A stretch of DNA of 64,000 nucleotides from Arthrobacter sp. 35W (GTDB lineage Bacteria; Actinomycetota; Actinomycetes; Actinomycetales; Micrococcaceae), in assembly GCF_000482545.1 (NCBI RefSeq), contig NZ_KI519454.1:2020954-2084953 (forward strand), written 5' to 3'. Position numbers and translations under genes: made by a program. The notes beneath the pieces are model-generated. The model had not been told where the DNA came from, did not search any database, and was given only the letters and a program-made list of their open reading frames with translations. Below, one piece after another: positions 1-9,639 of this stretch. The first letter of the stretch is position 1, and each line of letters opens with the position of its first letter.

Positions 1-1225
<1,225 letters not shown>

Positions 1226-1273
1226 TTAGCTGCCGCAGGTTGGTGCCTGGTAAGGCGGACGTACTGTTAAAAG

Positions 1274-1307
1274 CCAGTGGAGCGAGCCATGCGGCCCGCT
1301 CCACTGG
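1274..1307 (-). terminator. Hairpin between rpmA and obgE
   Basis: Perfect 11-bp inverted repeat (CCAGTGGAGCG at 1274-1284 and CGCTCCACTGG at 1297-1307) whose 12-nt loop can form a further GCC/GGC pair. On the minus strand it is followed by GCTTTTAAC, a weak T-tract. It probably attenuates transcription from the ribosomal protein genes into obgE, or stabilises processed rplU-rpmA mRNA. Confidence 0.6.
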
Positions 1308-1321
1308 GAAAAGCGTGTGTA

Positions 1322-1585
1322 TTACTCTGCAGCAGCTGCTGCGACGATGTTCACAACGCGACGGCCACGGGCCGTGCCGAACTCGACTGCACCGGCAGCC
1401 AGAGCGAACAGCGTGTCATCTCCACCGCGGCCAACGCCTGCGCCGGGGTGGAAGTGGGTTCCACGCTGGCGGACGATGATCTCGCCAGCCTTGACTACCT
1501 GACCGCCGAAGCGCTTAACACCCAAGTACTGAGCGTTGGAATCACGACCGTTGCGAGTGGAGCTCGCACCCTTTTTATGTGCCAT
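1322..1585 (-). CDS. rpmA: 50S ribosomal protein L27
   Basis: Structural protein of the large ribosomal subunit near the peptidyl-transferase centre. The 87-residue product begins [19 protein letters not shown], the canonical L27 N-terminus without the cleavable extension seen in Firmicutes, and keeps the [18 protein letters not shown] and [16 protein letters not shown] segments; length is normal. It lies 48 nt downstream of rplU in the same orientation and upstream of obgE. The C-terminal Ala-rich tail ([11 protein letters not shown]) is slightly longer than in many relatives. Identification is secure. Confidence 0.98.
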   Translation of the reverse strand: MAHKKGASSTRNGRDSNAQYLGVKRFGGQVVKAGEIIVRQRGTHFHPGAGVGRGGDDTLFALAAGAVEFGTARGRRVVNIVAAAAAE

Positions 1586-1633
1586 TTAAAATGCCTACCT
1601 TTTCGACTAAGACTTTTAGTTCAACAACCGCAA

Positions 1634-1942
1634 TTAAGCGATTGAGGTGATCTTGACCTTGGTCAGTTCCTGACGGTGGCCCTGACGCTTCTTGTAGCCG
1701 GTCTTGTTCTTGAACTTCTGGATGACGATCTTCGGGCCACGAAGATCCTCCAGCTTCTCAGCCGTAACCTTTACTTTAGCCAGGTCCGTAGCGGCCGAGG
1801 TGATCTTCTCACCATCAACCAAGAGCAAAGCGGGCAGCTCAAGCGTGCTGCCAACTCCACCGGGGACGCGGTTCATGGTCACGAAGTCTCCGACGGAAAC
1901 CTTCTCTTGGCGGCCGCCTGCGCGGACAATCGCGTACACCAC
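1634..1942 (-). CDS. rplU: 50S ribosomal protein L21
   Basis: Large-subunit ribosomal protein. Translation shows [25 protein letters not shown] and the C-terminal [16 protein letters not shown] block typical of L21. The reading frame is open well upstream; I place the start at the GTG at 1942, giving 102 residues, the usual length for actinobacterial L21, with a mediocre GAAGTGAG 7 nt upstream. An ATG at 1969 would add nine residues (MTSREVSSP) and is the main alternative. First gene of the rplU-rpmA-obgE cluster. Confidence 0.93.
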   Translation of the reverse strand: MVYAIVRAGGRQEKVSVGDFVTMNRVPGGVGSTLELPALLLVDGEKITSAATDLAKVKVTAEKLEDLRGPKIVIQKFKNKTGYKKRQGHRQELTKVKITSIA

Positions 1943-2333
1943 TGGGGAACTCACTTCTCTCGACGTCATTACAAAGTTTCTCGCTGGACCGGCAGATATT
2001 CTGCTTTGGTTCCAACCGTGCATGGCCCGCATTGCTTTATGAACATTGCATGCCATGCACCATGTGCCTCAACGCCGAGGACCTCACATGGAATAAAGCC
2101 ATGGAGTGATTGCCCTGTGGTTGGCGTAAGCACCGAAGATCTAGAATACGCTAATTCTGCCCTCGGCCGCAAATGAGACCGGTACCGGACTGGCGGCTGT
2201 GATGCGGCGCATATGCTGCATTTGCTTCATGTACTGCGCCGGCTTCAGCCCTGTCACGGAACCTTGCAGCACCATCCTAGCGTTAAACCGCAGCAGCCGC
2301 GGGACCTGGGCCGTTGGCGCGCCACGCACGTCC
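1943..2333. other. Intergenic region upstream of rplU, downstream of thiD-tenA
   Basis: About 390 nt with no confidently assigned gene. On the minus strand it must carry the rplU promoter and 5' leader; no good -35/-10 pair could be picked. A 44-codon minus-strand reading frame ending at 2141 (MVLQGSVTGLKPAQYMKQMQ...) is open, but it lacks a well-spaced ribosome binding site and resembles nothing I know. No clear terminator for thiD-tenA was seen. Confidence 0.5.
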
Positions 2334-3857
2334 CTAGGCGTGGAGCCGGGGCGCGTCGAAGAAGTCACGCTCATAGCGGGCAGAATCCATGAATGCCGCA
2401 CGCATCCGCTCCCGCTCGGCTGCCGATCCGTTGCGGGCCGCAGAATCCGTGTAGCCGATGGCCGTCCGGGTGGCCTCGGCAAAGTCCTCATCGGCGTAGG
2501 TTTCCAGCCAGGATCCGTAGGGGTGCCCGGCAGTGCCGGCGTCCTTCCCCTGGATGTACTGGCCGTGCAGCACGGCGCCAACCTCGGCGTAGAGCCAGTA
2601 GCAGGGCAGCAGCGCCGCCACCAGCTCGCCATAGCTCCCCTGTGCCGAGGCGGCCACCAGGTGGTCCACATACGACTTGGTGACCGGTCCCTGCATCATC
2701 GAGGTGGGGTGCTTGCTCAACCAGGTGCGGTGCAGATCCAATTCCACGGCGAGGCACTGCTGGGCGCCCTTGGCCCAGAACCTTTGTTCGTCCTCCGTGG
2801 GGGCCAGGGCGCTGGCCTTGGCGAGCACGCGGGAATAGCTGTTCAGGTACAGCGCGTCCTGGGCGAGGTAATAGGCAAAATGCGGTTCCGCCAAGGTGCC
2901 GTCTCCCAGCGCGGTGATGAAGTCCAGCGCGAAGATCTCGCCGCGGACCTCTTCGGTCTCCTGCCACAGGCTGCGTGAGAACTCGTCCCCCACCGGGGCG
3001 GCACTGGCCCACAGGCGGTGGAAGTGGTTGACGGGGCCGTTGCCGGTGCCAACCTCCATCACATCAGCATGCGCCAGGGCATCGTGCAGCCAGCCCTTGG
3101 CCTGGTGCAGAGCCTGCTGCCAGTCCCCCAGCTGCGCCTGGGCCGTGGCCAGCGCCGCAGACAGCGAGCAGCCGGTGCCATGTGTATTGCCCGTGGCGAC
3201 ACGGGGCAGAATGGCCTCCACCACCGATCCATCCGGCCCCACCAGGGCATCCGGGCAGTCGAGTGCATCCAGATGCCCACCCTTCACCAGCACCAGCACA
3301 CCGGCGTCGACGGCCAGCAGCTTTCCCTGGTCCACAGCGTCGGCCCAAGTGGCGGCCTGCGGCTGGTCCACCAAGATGGCCAGCTCGGCGAGGTTGGGGG
3401 TCACCAGATGTGCCTTGGGCACCAGGGCGCGCAGGGCCGCGGCGGCCTCCGGGCTCAGGAGGCTGTCACCGCTGGTGGCCACCATCACCGGGTCCAAGAC
3501 GACGACGGCGGGCCGGTGGGCGTCCAGCCAGGCACCTACGGCGTCGATCACGTCCGCCTGGCCGAGCATGCCGATCTTCACGGCATCGATGGCCACATCG
3601 GCGGACAGGCAGTCCAGCTGCGCGGTGAGGAATTCCGCCGGCGGCACATGGACGGCTGCAACACCGTGCGTGTTCTGCGCGGTCAGGGCCGTGATGGCAG
3701 CCATGCCGTAGCCACCGTTGGCGGCGATGCTCTTCAGATCGGCCTGGATGCCGGCTCCACCCGAGGGGTCCGAGCCGGCAATGCTCAGGACCCGCGGCAC
3801 GGGGCGCAGCGCCGGGAAAGCGGAGGTGGACGGTGCGGACGCAACAAAAGAGGCCAC
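2334..3857 (-). CDS. thiD: Bifunctional HMP/HMP-P kinase (ThiD) - thiaminase II/aminopyrimidine aminohydrolase (TenA) fusion
   Basis: Cytosolic thiamin-pyrimidine enzyme. The ThiD ribokinase-fold domain (about residues 20-280) phosphorylates hydroxymethylpyrimidine and its phosphate; it shows AGSDPSGGAGIQADLK near residue 27 and the GTGCSLSAALA anion hole. The TenA domain (about 290-507) salvages aminopyrimidine from degraded thiamin and carries the catalytic Cys in ALLPCYWLYAEVG plus the C-terminal acidic segment YADEDFAEATRTAIGYTD. The frame is open further upstream because the TPP riboswitch is read through. The real start is the GTG at 3857, 6 nt after AAGGGA; the ATG in GGGATGTCC is out of frame. 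The fusion is known in actinobacteria and is controlled by the adjacent riboswitch. Confidence 0.93.
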   Translation of the reverse strand: MASFVASAPSTSAFPALRPVPRVLSIAGSDPSGGAGIQADLKSIAANGGYGMAAITALTAQNTHGVAAVHVPPAEFLTAQLDCLSADVAIDAVKIGMLGQADVIDAVGAWLDAHRPAVVVLDPVMVATSGDSLLSPEAAAALRALVPKAHLVTPNLAELAILVDQPQAATWADAVDQGKLLAVDAGVLVLVKGGHLDALDCPDALVGPDGSVVEAILPRVATGNTHGTGCSLSAALATAQAQLGDWQQALHQAKGWLHDALAHADVMEVGTGNGPVNHFHRLWASAAPVGDEFSRSLWQETEEVRGEIFALDFITALGDGTLAEPHFAYYLAQDALYLNSYSRVLAKASALAPTEDEQRFWAKGAQQCLAVELDLHRTWLSKHPTSMMQGPVTKSYVDHLVAASAQGSYGELVAALLPCYWLYAEVGAVLHGQYIQGKDAGTAGHPYGSWLETYADEDFAEATRTAIGYTDSAARNGSAAERERMRAAFMDSARYERDFFDAPRLHA

Positions 3858-3859
3858 TG

Positions 3860-3943
3860 GACATCCCTTCGCCGGTTCTAACCGGACAGGTTCAACGGGT
3901 TTGGATCTCAGCCGGACCGATTGTCCAGGCACCCCGTGTCTGT
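3860..3943 (-). promoter_or_regulatory. TPP riboswitch (THI element) controlling thiD-tenA
   Basis: Reading the minus strand, ACGGGGTGCC, GGCTGAGAT, ACCCGTTGAACCTG and CCGGTTAGAACCGGCGAAGGGATG appear in the order and spacing of the THI box. The flanking GACA/TGTC can close P1. The ribosome binding site AAGGGA of thiD-tenA lies inside the 3' strand of the element and the GTG start follows 3 nt after it. Control by occlusion of translation initiation is therefore likely when TPP binds. Confidence 0.95.
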
Positions 3944-4031
3944 GATCCAGCCTACCCGTGGCCCCGGCTGGGGCTAAACGGAGGACGCAACATCGCGCCA
4001 CGGCGCGTTAAACACAGAACCCGCCTGCCCT

Positions 4032-4059
4032 CGTCCACCATGCGTAAACATGGTGGACG
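4032..4059 (-). terminator. Terminator downstream of rne
   Basis: Perfect 11-bp stem (CGTCCACCATG / CATGGTGGACG) with loop CGTAAA, 31 nt beyond the rne stop codon. Outer AACCCG/CGGGTT pairing may extend it. There is no strong T-tract. It also insulates the divergent TPP riboswitch region. Confidence 0.65.
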
Positions 4060-4089
4060 GCGGCCGACGGGTTCCCGCGGTGCCAGAGG

Positions 4090-7000
4090 CTAGAGCTCGG
4101 ACGCCGGCACGCCAACACCCAGGATGATGGGCTCATTGGCGGGCACGGTCTTCACCGGCGCGGCGGCCGGCTCAACCTTGGCCACGTGGGCCGGAGCTGC
4201 CTCGGAAGCGGCGTCCGCTCCCTCATGCCCCTCGTGCTGGGTCACTTCGTTCTCGTTCGCTGCACCCTGGGCGCGGCTGGCGCTGCGGTTGCGGCGTCCA
4301 CGGCGGCTGCGCGAGGAGCGCTGCGGAGCACCCTCCCGCTCATCCTCGGCCGGCTCGGCTCCGGAGAGCTGGTCCAGGGCCTGTGCCAGATCGGCAAGCG
4401 TCGCGGCCTTGTCGGCTACGGTTTCGGCACCGTGGCCGTCGCCGCGGGGCAGTTCCACTGCCTCGTCACCGAAGGTCAGCACCGGGACGCTGGCCGGGGC
4501 CGGGGCATGCGCCGGCTCTGCGTGGACGTGGTCGTCGTGGTGCGACGCGGCTGTGGCTGCTGCCACGGCTGCCAGGGCGGCGCGGGCGGCGCTTGCCTTG
4601 GATGCCTTGGCCTCGTCGCTGAGTTCCTCGTGGTGCACCGGTGCCGGAGCTGCCTCGACCTCGGCCGGGGACTGCTGGCGGCTGCGGCTGCGCTTGCGCT
4701 CGTTGCGCGATCCACGGCCCGCCTCGCCACGGCCATCGGAGCGCTGCTCGTCACGACCGGCGGTGCTGCGGCCGTCGCCGCGCCCCTCGGGACGGCTGTC
4801 AGCACGGTTGTCTGAACGATTGTCGGAACGGGCGTGGTCGCCACGGGGTGCCGGGTGGTGTGCCTCGGCGGCGATGGTGTGCGCACGGCGGTGCTCCACG
4901 GGAACCTCATGGGTCACCATGCCGCGGCCCGCGCAGGTCTCGCACTGCTCGCCAAAGACTTCCAGCAGGCCGGTGCCCATGCGCTTGCGCGTCATCTGCA
5001 CCAGACCCAGCGAGGTCACCTCGGCCACCTGGTGCTTGGTCCGGTCGCGGCCCAGGCACTCGACGAGCCGGCGCAGCACCAGATCGCGGTTGGATTCGAG
5101 CACCATGTCGATGAAGTCGATGACGATGATGCCGCCGATGTCGCGCAGACGCAGCTGGCGCACCACTTCCTCGGCCGCTTCCAGGTTGTTCTTGGTGACC
5201 GTCTCTTCCAGGTTTCCACCGGAACCGGTGAACTTGCCCGTGTTGACGTCAACCACCGTCATGGCCTCGGTGCGGTCGATCACCAGCGAGCCGCCGGAGG
5301 GCAGGAAGACCTTGCGCTCCAGGGCCTTGTTGATCTGCTCATCGATGCGGTGCGCGGCGAAGATGTCCTCGGTCTTGGTCCACTTTTCGAGGCGGTCCAC
5401 CAGGTCCGGGGCCACATAGGTCACGTAGGCCTCGATGGTGTCCCAGGCGTCGTCGCCGGAGACGATCAGCTTGGTGAAGTCCTCGTTGAAGACGTCACGG
5501 ACCACCTTGATGGTCAGATCCGGTTCGCCGTAGAGCATCTCCGGGGCCAGCGTCTTGGTGGAGTTGGTCTGGGTCTGGATGCCCTCCCACTGCGCACGCA
5601 GACGGTTGATGTCATGCGTCAGTTCTTCCTCGCTGGCACCCTCGGCTGCGGTGCGCACGATGACGCCCGCGTCCTGGGGCAGATGGTCCTTGAGGATGCG
5701 CTTGAGGCGGTTGCGCTCGACGTCGGGCAGCTTGCGCGAGATGCCGGTCATGGAGCCGCCGGGTACGTAGACCAGGTAGCGGCCGGGCAGCGAAATCTGG
5801 CTGGTCAGGCGGGCACCCTTGTGGCCTACCGGATCCTTGGTGACCTGCACCAAGACGGCGTCGCCGGACTTCAGGGCGTTCTCGATGCGGCGCGGCTGGC
5901 CGTTCAGCTGGGCAGCATCCCAGTTGACCTCGCCGGCGTACAGCACGGCGTTGCGGCCGCGTCCGATGTCCACGAAGGCGGCTTCCATGCTCGGCAGCAC
6001 GTTCTGGACCTTGCCCAGGTAGACGTTGCCGATCAGCGAATCCTGCATCGTCTTGGAGACGAAGTGCTCGGCCAGAATGCCGTCCTCGAGGACACCGATC
6101 TGGATCCGGTCATCGCTCTGGCGCACCACCATGGTGCGGTCCACGGACTCGCGGCGGGCCAGGAACTCGGCCTCGGTGATGACCTGGCGGCGGCGGCCGG
6201 AATCGCGGGATTCGCGGCGGCGCTGCTTCTTGGCTTCCAGGCGGGTGGAGCCGCGCAGGCTGGTGACGCGGTTGGAGACGGGGGCCTCGGAGGGCTGGCG
6301 CGGGGCGCGGACCTTGGTAATGGTGTTGGGCGGATCCTCATCCGTGCCGCCGGTCAGCTCCAGATCGGCATCTCCGCGGCGACGGCGACGGCGACGGCGG
6401 GAGGTCACGCCGTCGTCGGCTGCGGCTGCCTCTTCGGTGTCTTCGCCCTCGGTCTCGGTGCCGGCCTCGCCCTCTTCGGCACCGGTGCGGGCACGGCCCT
6501 TGCGCGAACGGCTGCGGCGGCGGCGGTTGCCGTCACCGGCCTCCTCGCCCTCTTCGTCCTCATCGACCTCGTCCACGGTGGGAACCGCGGGAATGGCCAC
6601 GGCCAGGCTCAGATCGGGGGCCTGGAACAGCAGCGACGGCGACAGGAACAGCGCGTCCTGGACCGGCACGGCGTTCTCGGCCACGGCTTCAACAACGGGA
6701 GCCGCTGCCGCCGGGGCCTCGGCGGTGGCTTCGCCCTCGGCCTCGAGTGCCTCGTCCTGTGCTGCGGCTTCGGCGGCCTGGACGGCCTCGGCAATGACGG
6801 CGGCACGCTGCTCGGCGGTGGTGCGGCGCGCACGGCTGCGGGCCGGAGCCTTCGCTGCGGTCCGGGTGGTCTTGGCCGGGGCTGCTTCCTCGGCGGGTGC
6901 TTCCACGGCTTCGACGGTTTCGACGACGGCGGGCTCGGCTGCCTCTTCGGCTGCGCCCTCGACGGCGGTTTCGGCGGCGGGCTTGCGGGTGCGGCTGCGG

Positions 7001-7509
7001 GTGGCGCGCTTGGCCGGAGCCTTCGCGGGCGCCTCCGCCTCGACCACTGCCTCGGCGGCGGGGGCCTCAACAACCGCCTCAACGGGTGCTGCCTCGGCGG
7101 CAGCGTCCACCGTCGCGGCCGGGGAGGTGACTGCCGAGGTGGCCCGGCGGCGCGGGGCGCGCTTGACGGGTGCCTTCGCGGCGGGAATTTCAGTTGCGGG
7201 GATCCCAGCGGCGTCGGCTTCAACAACCGCTGCAGTCTCGGCGGACGCCTCGGTTGCGGCAGCCTCGACGGCCGGCTCTGCGACCTTCTTGGCCCGGCTG
7301 CGGGTGGCGCGCTTGACCGGTGCCTTGGCAGCCGGCTCGGCTGGGGCAGTCTCGGCATCGGCGTCAACGGAGGCGGTTTCGGTCGCGGCGGGGGCTGCGG
7401 CGTCGGAGGTCGTGGTGGCCTTCCGGCGGGTGCGCGGGGCCCGCTTCGGCGCGGCCTCGGCTTCCTCGGGAGCTGCTGCTGATTCCTGTGAAGTGATGTC
7501 TTTATCCAT
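4090..7509 (-). CDS. rne: Ribonuclease E/G family endoribonuclease
   Basis: Endoribonuclease for mRNA decay and rRNA/tRNA processing. The 1139-residue product has a low-complexity Ala/Glu/Pro/Lys/Arg N-terminal arm (about 1-440), a conserved core, and a disordered C-terminal arm (about 880-1139, RSDNRADSRPEGRGD, His- and Glu-rich). In the core are the S1 domain (GNVYLGKVQNVLPSMEAAFVD), the catalytic aspartates in MTVVDVNTGK (near 749) and GIIVIDFIDM (near 795), and the zinc-link motif CETC (near 851). The start is the ATG at 7509, with GGAG 11 nt upstream; longer starts extend into the divergent promoter region. The two-armed architecture matches actinobacterial RNase E. The N-terminal arm has several copies of an AKAPVKRATRSR-like unit. 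Confidence 0.93.
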   Translation of the reverse strand: MDKDITSQESAAAPEEAEAAPKRAPRTRRKATTTSDAAAPAATETASVDADAETAPAEPAAKAPVKRATRSRAKKVAEPAVEAAATEASAETAAVVEADAAGIPATEIPAAKAPVKRAPRRRATSAVTSPAATVDAAAEAAPVEAVVEAPAAEAVVEAEAPAKAPAKRATRSRTRKPAAETAVEGAAEEAAEPAVVETVEAVEAPAEEAAPAKTTRTAAKAPARSRARRTTAEQRAAVIAEAVQAAEAAAQDEALEAEGEATAEAPAAAAPVVEAVAENAVPVQDALFLSPSLLFQAPDLSLAVAIPAVPTVDEVDEDEEGEEAGDGNRRRRSRSRKGRARTGAEEGEAGTETEGEDTEEAAAADDGVTSRRRRRRRRGDADLELTGGTDEDPPNTITKVRAPRQPSEAPVSNRVTSLRGSTRLEAKKQRRRESRDSGRRRQVITEAEFLARRESVDRTMVVRQSDDRIQIGVLEDGILAEHFVSKTMQDSLIGNVYLGKVQNVLPSMEAAFVDIGRGRNAVLYAGEVNWDAAQLNGQPRRIENALKSGDAVLVQVTKDPVGHKGARLTSQISLPGRYLVYVPGGSMTGISRKLPDVERNRLKRILKDHLPQDAGVIVRTAAEGASEEELTHDINRLRAQWEGIQTQTNSTKTLAPEMLYGEPDLTIKVVRDVFNEDFTKLIVSGDDAWDTIEAYVTYVAPDLVDRLEKWTKTEDIFAAHRIDEQINKALERKVFLPSGGSLVIDRTEAMTVVDVNTGKFTGSGGNLEETVTKNNLEAAEEVVRQLRLRDIGGIIVIDFIDMVLESNRDLVLRRLVECLGRDRTKHQVAEVTSLGLVQMTRKRMGTGLLEVFGEQCETCAGRGMVTHEVPVEHRRAHTIAAEAHHPAPRGDHARSDNRSDNRADSRPEGRGDGRSTAGRDEQRSDGRGEAGRGSRNERKRSRSRQQSPAEVEAAPAPVHHEELSDEAKASKASAARAALAAVAAATAASHHDDHVHAEPAHAPAPASVPVLTFGDEAVELPRGDGHGAETVADKAATLADLAQALDQLSGAEPAEDEREGAPQRSSRSRRGRRNRSASRAQGAANENEVTQHEGHEGADAASEAAPAHVAKVEPAAAPVKTVPANEPIILGVGVPASEL

Positions 7510-7919
7510 TTGTGGCGTTACTCCGGCCCTGCCAACACCGCCACATCCGGCGCCAGAAGGGCTAAAACGTCGGCACCCGCAGGGGCCGACAGAAGTCGAT
7601 TGAATACCTGCCAGGCGGCACCATCGGTGGGGTGCGGCATCACTGGCAAGCCCGTGGGTTGCTTGTCCTTCCGCCGGTGGTTCCGGCGGGGCCGCCCGGT
7701 GGATCGTCCCAGCGCCGGGTATCTTCACCCCGTCCGCACTGCGATCATCACCGGCGAGCCGTGAAAGCTTGCCACAGGGCCGGAACCCGCATGTGGATCG
7801 GTTTCCAGCCGAACCCATTGTCTCACACGCACCAGTGGGGCGGCCCGGACGGCACACCGGGCACCAAGTTTGCGTAGGTACAATCAGGGGCACAAGAACC
7901 TTTAAGGAGACAGGCAACC
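7510..7919. other. Divergent intergenic region between rne and the VKOR gene
   Basis: About 410 nt without a supported gene. The right end holds the VKOR promoter (see the -10 box) and ribosome binding site. The rest is the presumed rne 5' leader on the minus strand, a place where RNase E autoregulation occurs in other bacteria. I see no clear promoter for rne and no conserved RNA element. Confidence 0.5.
7879..7884 (+). promoter_or_regulatory. Putative -10 box of the VKOR gene
   Basis: TACAAT lies 35 nt upstream of the VKOR start codon; no convincing -35 is visible at 16-18 nt. The transcript would start near 7891 and include the strong AAGGAG ribosome binding site at 7904-7909. Confidence 0.45.
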
Positions 7920-8615
7920 ATGGCTCGGTCCAAGATTTCCCCTAGCGGTTCCGTGGCGGCTCGCGCCGCCGGTGCCCCCATTCCTGCCTCTGCCGGGGCC
8001 GGCGACGACGGCGAGGCGAAGCTGCCGCTGTTCGCCCGCCGCAAGGCATTCGGCTGGCTGCTGGTGGTCACCGGAGCCATCTCGTGGCTCGCCGCGGGAA
8101 TCCTAGTGCTGGAGCGCCTTGAGCTGTACAAGAACCCCAATGCCATCACCAGCTGCGACATCAATCCGTGGATTGCCTGCGGCACGGTGATGAAAACGCC
8201 CCAGGCGGCCCTTTTCGGGTTCCCCAATCCGCTGATCGGTGTCGCAGCCTTCGCCGTCATCATCACCACCGGCATGGTGCTGCTCTCGGGGGCGAAGCTG
8301 GCCAGGTGGTATTGGATCGGCCTGCAGATCGGCGTCACGCTCGGCATGGCCATGATCGTCTGGCTGTGGTCGCAGGCGCTGTACGTCATCGGCGTCCTGT
8401 GCCCCTACTGCATGGTGGTCTGGGCCATGATGATCCCCCTGTTCGCCTGGGTGACGGTGCGCAATGTGCTCAACGGCGTCATCCCGGCCTCCCCTGGCGT
8501 GAAGAAGTTCCTCGCCGAGTGGACCTGGATCATCATCGGCCTTCTCTACCTCGGCGTCATCGCCAGCATCTTCTTCCGCTTCATCAACGTCTTCCTAGGC
8601 GGCGGCGTCGGCTAG
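7920..8615 (+). CDS. Vitamin K epoxide reductase (VKOR) family membrane protein
   Basis: Integral membrane thiol oxidoreductase that reoxidises DsbA-like proteins using quinone in actinobacteria. The 231-residue protein has a roughly 40-residue cytosolic N-terminus, then membrane segments near 44-64, 105-124, 131-150, 155-180 and 206-228. The redox cysteines are visible: the SCDINPWIAC pair (C79 and C87) and the CPYC motif (C161/C164). AAGGAG lies 10 nt before the ATG. The gene stands alone, divergent from rne and convergent with ndk across the 8631 palindrome. Its partner oxidase is not in the window unless the DsbA-fold protein at 21091 serves, which I doubt because that protein appears cytosolic. 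Confidence 0.93.
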   Translation: MARSKISPSGSVAARAAGAPIPASAGAGDDGEAKLPLFARRKAFGWLLVVTGAISWLAAGILVLERLELYKNPNAITSCDINPWIACGTVMKTPQAALFGFPNPLIGVAAFAVIITTGMVLLSGAKLARWYWIGLQIGVTLGMAMIVWLWSQALYVIGVLCPYCMVVWAMMIPLFAWVTVRNVLNGVIPASPGVKKFLAEWTWIIIGLLYLGVIASIFFRFINVFLGGGVG

Positions 8616-8630
8616 CACCCTCCGGAGACG

Positions 8631-8692
8631 CAACTGAGGCGCAGCAACTGCTGAAAATCCGTGGATTTCGTGCAGTTGCTGCGCCTCAGTTG
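8631..8692. terminator. Long palindrome between convergent VKOR and ndk genes (repeat family member 1)
   Basis: Perfect 21-bp arms at 8631-8651 and 8672-8692, beginning CAACTGAGGCGCAGC, with an inner AAATCC/GGATTT pairing. It has no T-tract. It lies 15 nt after the VKOR stop and 9 nt beyond the ndk stop, so it probably acts as a bidirectional terminator. The outer motif CTGAGGCGCAG recurs in similar form in three other palindromes in this window. Confidence 0.8.
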
Positions 8693-8701
8693 TAGGTGTG
8701 G

Positions 8702-9118
8702 TTAGGCGAACCAGATGGCGATTTCGCGCTCTGCAGACTCTACGGAGTCGGAGCCGTGCACCAGGTTCTGCTGGACCTTCAGGCCCCAGTCGCGGCCCAG
8801 GTCGCCACGGATGGTGCCGGGGGCTGCCGTCGTCGGGTCCGTGGTGCCGGCCAGGGCACGGAAGCCCTCGATGACACGCTGGCCCTCGAAGATGGCCGCA
8901 ACCACGGGGCCGGAGAGCATGAACTCGACCAGCGGCTCGTAGAACGGCTTGCCCACGTGCTCGGCGTAGTGCTCCTCGAGCATCGCGCGGGTGGCGTCGG
9001 TCTTCTTCAGCTCCACCAGGGTGTAGCCCTTGGCTTCAATGCGGGCCAGGATGGCGCCGGAGAGGTTGCGGGCCACGCCGTCGGGCTTGACCAGTACAAG
9101 AGTGCGCTCAATGCTCAC
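8702..9118 (-). CDS. ndk: Nucleoside diphosphate kinase
   Basis: Transfers the gamma phosphate from ATP to NDPs via a phosphohistidine. The 138-residue protein begins (M)[17 protein letters not shown] and carries the active-site NLVHGSDS with the histidine at residue 121; length is exactly typical. The GTG at 9118 was chosen over upstream in-frame codons because GTGGAG precedes it by 5 nt and the family N-terminus starts there. It is downstream of ileS-folC-DUF4233 in the same orientation, separated by 56 nt, an order often seen in Micrococcales. Confidence 0.97.
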   Translation of the reverse strand: MSIERTLVLVKPDGVARNLSGAILARIEAKGYTLVELKKTDATRAMLEEHYAEHVGKPFYEPLVEFMLSGPVVAAIFEGQRVIEGFRALAGTTDPTTAAPGTIRGDLGRDWGLKVQQNLVHGSDSVESAEREIAIWFA

Positions 9119-9174
9119 AGTTGCTCCACTTCTTCGTTGGTTGGGGTTCGTTGACCAGTTTACTTGCGGCGGGA

Positions 9175-9639
9175 CTACGGGGCGGACGGGCCGGCGGCGG
9201 CTGTTCCGTCCGCTGTGCCGGTGGGGTGCGCGGCATCCCATTCGGCCTGTTCCCGATCGCGGCGGGCATTCTCGACGTCGATCTTGGAACCGGCGCGCAG
9301 GGCGTACCACCAGGCGACGGCGAACAGGACGCCGATGATGAACATGGAGGGTTCCAGGAACCCCATGGCAATCAGCACCAGCTGCAGGACCCAGCCCAGG
9401 GCTAGGCCCCGCGTCTTGCCCATGAAGGCGCAGGCGCCGATGAACACCACGGCCACCACCACCGAGGCGATGAGGATGGTGGTGTCCTTGCCGCGCAGGC
9501 CAAACAGGGCCAGCCCGGCGAACAACACCACAAAGGCCTCAAGGCTCAGCACCACCGAGGCAAACATGACCTTGGTGGAGCGGCGCTTCTTGGGCATGCC
9601 CGGGCGCCATTCACGCTGGGCCTTGGTCAAACGGGCCAT
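9175..9639 (-). CDS. DUF4233 small membrane protein
   Basis: A 154-residue protein of unknown function belonging, by sequence and context, to the DUF4233 family that sits beside folC in actinobacteria. After a basic N-terminus ([21 protein letters not shown]) there are four hydrophobic segments: around 23-45, 53-70, 78-95 and 97-112. A charged and Ala/Pro-rich tail follows. Its ATG overlaps the folC stop as TGATG, so it is translationally coupled to folC. A role in folate or nucleotide metabolism is only suggested by this linkage. Confidence 0.85.
   Translation of the reverse strand: MARLTKAQREWRPGMPKKRRSTKVMFASVVLSLEAFVVLFAGLALFGLRGKDTTILIASVVVAVVFIGACAFMGKTRGLALGWVLQLVLIAMGFLEPSMFIIGVLFAVAWWYALRAGSKIDVENARRDREQAEWDAAHPTGTADGTAAAGPSAP

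Noticed and set aside
2141-2671. A 176-codon minus-strand open frame across the tenA 3' end
   Set aside because: It is an alternate-frame shadow of the TenA domain with Arg/Pro/Thr-rich composition; its last 44 codons are non-overlapping but lack a well-spaced ribosome binding site.
4124-7482. Very long plus-strand open frames opposite rne
   Set aside because: They are antisense shadows of a GC-rich, Ala/Glu/Arg-rich gene; the products are Gly/Leu/Arg-rich with no recognisable domain.
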